Source: Streptomyces minutiscleroticus (GTDB lineage: Bacteria > Actinomycetota > Actinomycetes > Streptomycetales > Streptomycetaceae). From it: a stretch of DNA of 64,000 bases. Where the stretch lies: assembly GCF_014650875.1 (NCBI RefSeq), contig NZ_BMVU01000014.1, forward strand, positions 90,788 to 154,787. Direction: 5' to 3'. Within the stretch, counting starts at the first letter, position 1. Every line of letters begins with the position of its first letter. The position numbers were made by a program, and so were the translations under genes. The notes under the pieces were generated by a model. That model was not told the origin of the DNA. It made no database searches and saw nothing but the letters and a program-made list of their open reading frames with translations. Positions 58,730 through 64,000 of this stretch are shown here, piece after piece.

Positions 58730-61348
58730 TCAGCGCATGAGCACGCCCGCCGCCTCCACCAGCTCCTCCGAGGGCTCGGCGAGCAGGCCCAGCTCCGCGT
58801 GCGAGGCGAGCAGCCGGTGGTCGGGCAGGATCCGGACGGTGTAGCCGAAGGGACCGGTGCGGTTCAGCGACAGGGGGCCCTCGTAGACCCAGCCGCCCTC
58901 CGTGTCGGGCCCGCCCGCCGGCTTCAGCGGCACGGTCGTGGCGTCGGTGATGCCGTCGTCCGCGTCGACGCGGCCCGACACCGCCTGCACCTCGACGTCG
59001 TCGGGCGCGAGGTCGCCGAGGTTCACCCGCACGCGCAGGAGGAGGGTCGAGCCCAGTTCCGCCGTCGGGGTGAGGGAGGACGTCTCGACGTGGTCGACGC
59101 TCACGCCGGGCCAGGCGGCGCGCACCCGCGTCTTCCACGCCGCGAGCTCCCGGGCGGCCGCGGCGTCCAGCGCGCGGTGGGCGCGCGCGGCGGGCGCGTA
59201 CAGGCGCTCCACGTACTCCCGGACCATGCGGCCGGCCAGCACCTTCGGGCCCAGATGGGTGAGCGTCCTGCGGACCATCTGGATCCAGCGGTCGGGCAGG
59301 CCGTCCTGGCCGCGCTCGTAGAAGCGCGGGGTGATCCGTCGCTCCAGCAGGTCGTACAGGGCCGCCGCCTCCAGCTCGTCGCGGCGGTCGTCGTCCGTGG
59401 CGGTGCCGTCGGCGGTGGGGATCGCCCAGCCGAAGTCGGGCTGGAACCACTCGTCCCACCAGCCGTCCAGGACGGAGAGGTTGAGACAGCCGTTCAGGGC
59501 GGCCTTCATACCGGAGGTGCCGCATGCCTCCAGCGGGCGCAGCGGGTTGTTCAGCCAGACGTCGCAGCCCGGGTAGAGCTTCTGTGCCATGGCCATGCCG
59601 TAGTCGGGCAGGAAGACGATGCGGTGGCGCACGCGCGGGTCGTCGGCGAACCGCACCAGCTCCTGCACCAGCCGCTTTCCGCCGTCGTCCGCCGGGTGCG
59701 CCTTGCCCGCCACCACGATCTGCACCGGCCGCTCCTCGTGCAGCAGCAGGTCCATCAGCCGGTCCCGGTCGCGCAGCATCAGCGTCAGCCGCTTGTACGA
59801 GGGGACGCGGCGCGCGAAGCCGATCGTCAGCACGTCGGGGTCGAGCACGCCGTCGATCCAGCCCAGCTCGGCCGCGCCCGCGCCGCGCTGGCGCCACGAC
59901 GCGTACAGCCGCTTGCGCACCTCCGTCACCAGCTGCTCGCGCAGGGCCCGGCGCAGCTCCCAGATGTCCTGGTCGGGGATGTCCGCCACCGCGTCCCAGC
60001 GGTCGGAGCCGCCCACGGTCAGCGCCTCCTCGGTACGCCGGCCGCCGAGCTGCCGGGCGCCCAGGCGCAGCACCTCGGGCGCCACCCAGGTGGGCGCGTG
60101 CACGCCGTTGGTCACGGAGGTGATCGGCACCTCGTCCGCGTCGAAGCCCGGCCACAGCCCGGAGAACATCTCGCGGCTGACCCGGCCGTGCAGCAGCGAC
60201 ACGCCGTTGGCCCGCTGGCCCAGGCGCAGGCCCATCACCGCCATGTTGAACAGGTTCGGCTCGCCGCCCGCGTACGTCTCCATGCCCAGCCGCAGGATGC
60301 GCTCGACCTCGATGCGCGGCAGCTCCGCGTCGGGCCCGAAGTGCCGGGCGACCAGCTCGCGGTCGAAGCGGTCGATGCCGGCGGGCACGGGCGTGTGGGT
60401 GGTGAAGACCGTGCCGGCCCGCACCGCCTCCAGGGCGGAGTCGAAGTCCAGGCCCTCGTCGGCCAGCTCCGCGATGCGCTCCAGGCCGAGGAAGCCCGCG
60501 TGCCCCTCGTTGGTGTGGAAGACCTCGGGCTGCGCGTGCCCGGTCAGCCGGCAGTACGTGCGCACGGCCCGCACCCCGCCGATGCCGAGCAGCATCTCCT
60601 GCAGCAGCCGGTGCTCGCTGCCGCCGCCGTACAGCCGGTCGGTGACGCCGCGCTCGCCCGGGTCGTTCTCCTCGACGTCCGAGTCGAGCAGCAGCAGCGG
60701 CACCCGGCCGACCCGCGCCTGCCAGACGCGGGCGCGCAGCGACCTGCCGCCGGGCAGCGCGAGGGAGACCTGCGAGGGGGTGCCGTCGGGCTCGCTCAGC
60801 AGCTCAAGCGGCAGCTCGTTGGGGTCCAGCACCGGGTAGTGCTCCTGCTGCCAGCCGTCGCGCGACAGCGACTGCCGGAAGTAGCCGTGCCGGTAGAGCA
60901 GCCCGACGCCGATCAGGGGGACGCCGAGGTCGCTGGCGGCCTTGAGGTGGTCGCCGGCGAGGATGCCGAGGCCGCCGGAGTACTGCGGCAGCGCGGCCGT
61001 GATGCCGAACTCGGGTGAGAAGTAGGCGACCGCCTCGGGAAGTTCACCCGAACGGGTCTGGTACCAGCGGTCGCCGTGGACGTACTCGTGCAGGTCGTCG
61101 ACGGCCGCGGCGAGGCGCCGCCGGAAGTCCGGGTCCTCGGCCAGCTCGGCGAGGCGCGCCGGCGCGACGCTCCCGAGCAGCCGGACGGGGTCGCACCCGG
61201 TGGCGGCCCAGCGCTCGGGGTCCACGGACTGGAACAGGTCACGGGTCTCGGCGTGCCAGGACCAGCGCAGGTTGCGCGAGAGGTCGCTCAGCGGCTGGAG
61301 GGCTTCGGGGAGGACGGGACGGACGGTGAACCTACGGATGGCCTTCAC
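58730..61348 (-). CDS. glgP: Alpha-glucan phosphorylase
   Basis: 872 residues. It releases glucose 1-phosphate from glycogen ends. The N-terminus FTVRPVLPEALQPLSDLSRN is that of the actinobacterial GlgP subgroup; YFSPEFGI and HTNEGHAGF are in the core; PLRPLEACGTSGMKAALNG carries the PLP Lys near residue 615. It works with GlgX, which trims the branches it leaves. GTG 61348 follows AGGTGG at six bases. Longer in-frame starts to 61666 are unlikely because they cross the divergent promoter region. Confidence 0.95.
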   Translation of the reverse strand: MKAIRRFTVRPVLPEALQPLSDLSRNLRWSWHAETRDLFQSVDPERWAATGCDPVRLLGSVAPARLAELAEDPDFRRRLAAAVDDLHEYVHGDRWYQTRSGELPEAVAYFSPEFGITAALPQYSGGLGILAGDHLKAASDLGVPLIGVGLLYRHGYFRQSLSRDGWQQEHYPVLDPNELPLELLSEPDGTPSQVSLALPGGRSLRARVWQARVGRVPLLLLDSDVEENDPGERGVTDRLYGGGSEHRLLQEMLLGIGGVRAVRTYCRLTGHAQPEVFHTNEGHAGFLGLERIAELADEGLDFDSALEAVRAGTVFTTHTPVPAGIDRFDRELVARHFGPDAELPRIEVERILRLGMETYAGGEPNLFNMAVMGLRLGQRANGVSLLHGRVSREMFSGLWPGFDADEVPITSVTNGVHAPTWVAPEVLRLGARQLGGRRTEEALTVGGSDRWDAVADIPDQDIWELRRALREQLVTEVRKRLYASWRQRGAGAAELGWIDGVLDPDVLTIGFARRVPSYKRLTLMLRDRDRLMDLLLHEERPVQIVVAGKAHPADDGGKRLVQELVRFADDPRVRHRIVFLPDYGMAMAQKLYPGCDVWLNNPLRPLEACGTSGMKAALNGCLNLSVLDGWWDEWFQPDFGWAIPTADGTATDDDRRDELEAAALYDLLERRITPRFYERGQDGLPDRWIQMVRRTLTHLGPKVLAGRMVREYVERLYAPAARAHRALDAAAARELAAWKTRVRAAWPGVSVDHVETSSLTPTAELGSTLLLRVRVNLGDLAPDDVEVQAVSGRVDADDGITDATTVPLKPAGGPDTEGGWVYEGPLSLNRTGPFGYTVRILPDHRLLASHAELGLLAEPSEELVEAAGVLMR

Positions 61349-61736
61349 GAATTCCACCTTCACGGAGGACGTACGCGCCAGCGGGACGCACAGGCGTGCG
61401 CCCCTTGTCACTCCCAGACGGTAGCGGCGTCGACGCCCTCCGAACCACGGCGCACAGCCGCCCGGGACCGTTCCGGCGTACGGTCGGCCACACCCCGTGC
61501 CGCCGCCGATCACCGTCCTCCCACGCTGACCTCTGCCTTCGACCTGCGCAACTCCGGCCGGGACCCACCGCACTCCCCCCATGCGCCCCATGGGCGATAT
61601 GGCCGAATCCGCACCGTCGTACGACCTTGTGATGCTTCGCGCCGCACGAGAGGCTTCCAGCGGCATATGTGGAACGGACCGGCCGCGCGTCGCGGCCCGT
61701 CCGCCGTGTGCCGAGTTGAGGAGGGGAACTCACACC
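61349..61736. promoter_or_regulatory. 388-bp divergent region between glgP and the S8 protease
   Basis: It contains the promoters of both genes. Around 61595-61680 it is somewhat less G+C-rich. No clear repeat, operator or hairpin is seen. Confidence 0.4.
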
Positions 61737-62936
61737 ATGGCAGTGACGCCACCCTGGCGACTGCGCCGGGCGGGGGGCCTGATCGGGGTCATCACGGCCG
61801 CGGTCCTTTCGGCCGCGACCCTGCCCGCGCACGCCGTCCCGCAGGGACACGTGCACGGCGCCGGCGCGCCCGGCTCCGTCGGCGACAGCTACATCGTCAC
61901 CTTGAAGGCGGGCACCGAGGCCCGGTCGAAGGCGGGCACCGAGGTCGCCACCGCGCACGGAGCGCGCATCCGTCAGGTCTACGACGCCGCGCTCAACGGC
62001 TACGCCGTGCGGACCGACGCGGCCGGGGCCAGGAGGCTGGCCGCCGACCCGCGGGTCGCGGCGGTCACGCAGGACGCGAGAGTGCACGTGGAGGACGTGC
62101 AGCAGGACCCGCCCTGGAACCTGGACCGGCTCGACCAGATCCAGCCGCCGCTCGACCACCGCTACGCCTGGCCGGAGTCGGGCGGCCGGGGCGTGAGCGT
62201 GTACCTGATCGACACCGGCGTCCGCGCCACGCACCGCGACTTCGGCGGCCGGGTGGACACCGGCTGGGACTTCGTCGACGGGGACGCGGTCGCCGAGGAC
62301 GAGAACGGCCACGGCACCCACGTGGCGGGCACGGTCGCGGGCGCCACCCACGGCGTCGCGAAGAAGGCGCGGATCGTCCCGGTCCGCGTGCTGGACGGCA
62401 CGGGCTCGGGCACCCTCGCCCAGGTGATCGCGGGCATCGACTGGGTGACCCGGCACGCGCGCAAGCCGGCCGTGGCCAACATGAGCCTGGGCGGGTACGC
62501 CAACGCCCAGCTCGACGCGGCCGTGCGCGCCTCGATCGCGTCCGGCGTGACGTATACGGTCGCGGCGGGCAACGACGGGCTGCCGGCCGAGCTGGACTCG
62601 CCGGCCCGGGTGCGGGAGGCCGTCACGGTCGGCGCGACCGGCAGGCAGGACGCGCGGGCGGCCTTCTCCAACTTCGGGCCCTCGCTCGACCTGTTCGCCC
62701 CTGGCGTATCCGTCACCTCGGCCGGGCACACGAGCGACACCGCGACGGCCACCTTCTCCGGCACGTCGATGGCGGCGCCGCACGCGGCGGGCGCGGCGGC
62801 GCTCCTGCTGTCCGTCCGCCCGACGGCGTCTCCGGCCGAGGTGAGCAGGGCGCTCACGGCCCGGGCCGCGCCCGGTGTGGTGTCCGGACCGGGCCGCGGT
62901 TCACCGAACAAACTGCTTCAGGTCAACCCCCGCTAG
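61737..62936 (+). CDS. Secreted subtilisin-like serine protease (S8)
   Basis: 399 residues. A Sec signal peptide ends about ATLPAHA (residue 35). An I9 inhibitor-type propeptide follows (DSYIVTLKAGT to AVTQDARVHV). The catalytic triad is Asp in VYLIDTGVRATH (about 158), His in NGHGTHVAGTVAG (about 190) and Ser in FSGTSMAAPHAAG (about 342), with VAAGND the oxyanion Asn. No C-terminal extra domain. ATG 61737 follows GGAGGGG at about ten bases. It probably self-cleaves on export and acts on external proteins, like the M4 enzyme nearby. Confidence 0.95.
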   Translation: MAVTPPWRLRRAGGLIGVITAAVLSAATLPAHAVPQGHVHGAGAPGSVGDSYIVTLKAGTEARSKAGTEVATAHGARIRQVYDAALNGYAVRTDAAGARRLAADPRVAAVTQDARVHVEDVQQDPPWNLDRLDQIQPPLDHRYAWPESGGRGVSVYLIDTGVRATHRDFGGRVDTGWDFVDGDAVAEDENGHGTHVAGTVAGATHGVAKKARIVPVRVLDGTGSGTLAQVIAGIDWVTRHARKPAVANMSLGGYANAQLDAAVRASIASGVTYTVAAGNDGLPAELDSPARVREAVTVGATGRQDARAAFSNFGPSLDLFAPGVSVTSAGHTSDTATATFSGTSMAAPHAAGAAALLLSVRPTASPAEVSRALTARAAPGVVSGPGRGSPNKLLQVNPR

Positions 62937-62954
62937 CGGGCCAACCTCGCCCGT

Positions 62955-62984
62955 ACCGGCCTCGTCCTCCGGGACGAGGCCGGT
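62955..62984 (+). terminator. Terminator after the S8 protease
   Basis: ACCGGCCTCGTCC (62955-62967) pairs perfectly over 13 bp with 62972-62984, loop TCCG, followed by CTTGTGTGT. Confidence 0.85.
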
Positions 62985-63132
62985 CTTGTGTGTAGACATA
63001 CGCGCGAGTAGTTAACAAAGTGCCGGATTGCCCACCCGAAAAGAGTGGGAAGGCTCCACACCGGTACGCTCCGCAGGACCCACCTCCCCACACTCAATCC
63101 GCCCACCCAAGTTGACGCGGACAGGAGCGGTC

Positions 63133-64000
63133 ATGCCCGCCAAGCACCACTCGACCCCACCCCCCGAGCACAACAGCACCACCGCACCACCGGAGCAGGA
63201 CACCGCGGCGCCCCGTGGGAACGGCGCCGCGGCCCGTTCCGCCCGCCGGACGCGGACCGGCACGGCCCGGTCGGCCGGCGCTCCCCCCACCGCCACGAAA
63301 CAGGCGAACTCCCCCCTCACCGCCAGGAAACAGACGAACTCCGCCCGGACCGAGCCCCAAACGGGCCGCATCCCGGTCCTGGACGTCCGCCCGCTGGTCC
63401 TCGGTGGCCGCCGGCCCGCCAAGGCCGTCGTGGGCGAGGAGTTCGAGATCTCGGCCACGGTCTTCCGCGAGGGCCACGACGCGGTCGCCGCGAACGTGGT
63501 GCTGCGGGACTCCAGGGGCCGCTCCGGCCCGTGGACGCCGATGCGCGAACTGGCCCCGGGCACCGACCGCTGGGGCGCCACCGTCTCCGTACCGCGACAG
63601 GGCCGGTGGACCTACGCCGTGGAGGCGTGGGGCGACCCGGTCACCACCTGGCGCCACCACGCGGAGATCAAGATCCCGGCCGGCATCGACACGGAACTGG
63701 TCCTGGAGGAGGGCGCGCTGCTGTACGAGCGCGCCATGGAAGGCGTGCCGAAGACCAGGGCCCGTGCCCTGCGCGCCGCCGTGAAGGCCCTGCGCGACAC
63801 CGCGCGGCCCGCCGCGGCCCGGCTGGCCGCCGCGCTCACCCCGGAGGTGGACGAGGTCCTGTCCCGCTGGCCGCTGCGGGAGCTGGTGACCTCCTCCGAG
63901 CCGCTGCCGCTGCTGGTGGAGCGCGAGCGGGCGCTGTTCGGCTCCTGGTACGAGTTCTTCCCGCGCTCGGAGGGCGCGGTGGTCGAACCCGGGAAGCCGC
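63133..64000 (+). CDS. glgE: Alpha-1,4-glucan:maltose-1-phosphate maltosyltransferase GlgE (5' part)
   Basis: The first 289 codons are visible, open to the right edge. A disordered Thr/Ser/Ala/Arg-rich leader of about 80 residues, containing a 30-bp-period duplication, is followed by GRIPVLDVRPLVLGGRRPAK, then VFREGHDAVAANVVLRD and RWTYAVEAWGDPVTTWRHHAE, the N-terminal beta domain of GlgE. LFGSWYEFFPRSEG at the edge is the conserved entry to the barrel. GlgE extends alpha-glucan from maltose 1-phosphate; treS, pep2 and glgB would be expected next. ATG 63133 follows AGGAG at seven bases. Confidence 0.9.
   Translation, partial: MPAKHHSTPPPEHNSTTAPPEQDTAAPRGNGAAARSARRTRTGTARSAGAPPTATKQANSPLTARKQTNSARTEPQTGRIPVLDVRPLVLGGRRPAKAVVGEEFEISATVFREGHDAVAANVVLRDSRGRSGPWTPMRELAPGTDRWGATVSVPRQGRWTYAVEAWGDPVTTWRHHAEIKIPAGIDTELVLEEGALLYERAMEGVPKTRARALRAAVKALRDTARPAAARLAAALTPEVDEVLSRWPLRELVTSSEPLPLLVERERALFGSWYEFFPRSEGAVVEPGKP
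63289..63342 (+). repeat. Duplicated 24-bp segment inside the glgE leader
   Basis: ACCGCCACGAAACAGGCGAA (63289 on) recurs 30 bp later (63319-63342) with two changes in 24 bases, giving TATKQANS then TARKQTNS in the disordered N-terminus. Confidence 0.75.

Overview
The window is chromosomal DNA of very high G+C content with the third-codon-position G/C bias of Streptomyces. Gene content and order (gatC-gatA-gatB, rmdB-like GGDEF/EAL gene, ligA, mnmA, cysteine desulfurase, five-gene oligopeptide ABC operon, gcvT-gcvH-glyA-sdaA, glgX, glgP, glgE) match what I remember of the S. coelicolor core around SCO5511 to SCO5443. That comparison is from memory, not a search. I saw no rRNA, tRNA, CRISPR array, prophage or intact transposase. 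This looks like conserved core, not an island.

Layout. 1-8.6 kb: the membrane half of a probable c-di-GMP signalling protein (cut by the left edge), a 2-hydroxyacid dehydrogenase, an aldo/keto reductase, a PQQ-type sugar dehydrogenase lipoprotein whose stop codon abuts a 189-bp MITE-like element, two small genes and an MMPL transporter. 8.9-18.8 kb, all minus strand: the GatCAB amidotransferase genes with an 80-residue membrane protein coupled between gatA and gatB, a GGDEF/EAL protein, NAD-dependent DNA ligase and a MetE-like protein. 18.9-27.3 kb: SDR, LOG-family protein, DUF427, MnmA and its likely sulfur donor (a cysteine desulfurase), a Tat-exported amidase, small membrane proteins opposite a TetR regulator, a thioesterase-like protein and a TRIC channel. 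27.3-33.7 kb: an oligopeptide ABC transporter operon. 34.4-42.0 kb: two SseB-family genes, a P-loop kinase-like gene, then a tandem glycine riboswitch and the glycine/serine genes gcvT, gcvH, glyA and sdaA. 42.2-49 kb: lysozyme, F420/NADP-type reductase, GntR regulator, lone ABC ATPase, EF-hand protein, anti-sigma-type ATPase, enoyl-CoA hydratase and L,D-transpeptidase. 49.3-64 kb: glycogen/alpha-glucan genes glgX, glgP and glgE (cut by the right edge), interleaved with a heterodimeric ABC exporter and two secreted proteases (M4 and S8).

Functional themes are one-carbon/serine metabolism under riboswitch control, tRNA charging and thiolation, alpha-glucan turnover, extracellular proteolysis and peptide import, and c-di-GMP signalling. 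The least explained features are non-coding: spacer-free perfect palindromes of 30-42 bp after several genes, minisatellite-like tandem repeats of 18, 23, 27 and 63 bp between genes, and the MITE-like element. The coupled 80-residue gene inside the gat cluster and the SseB pair beside the serine locus are the most interesting protein-level leads.
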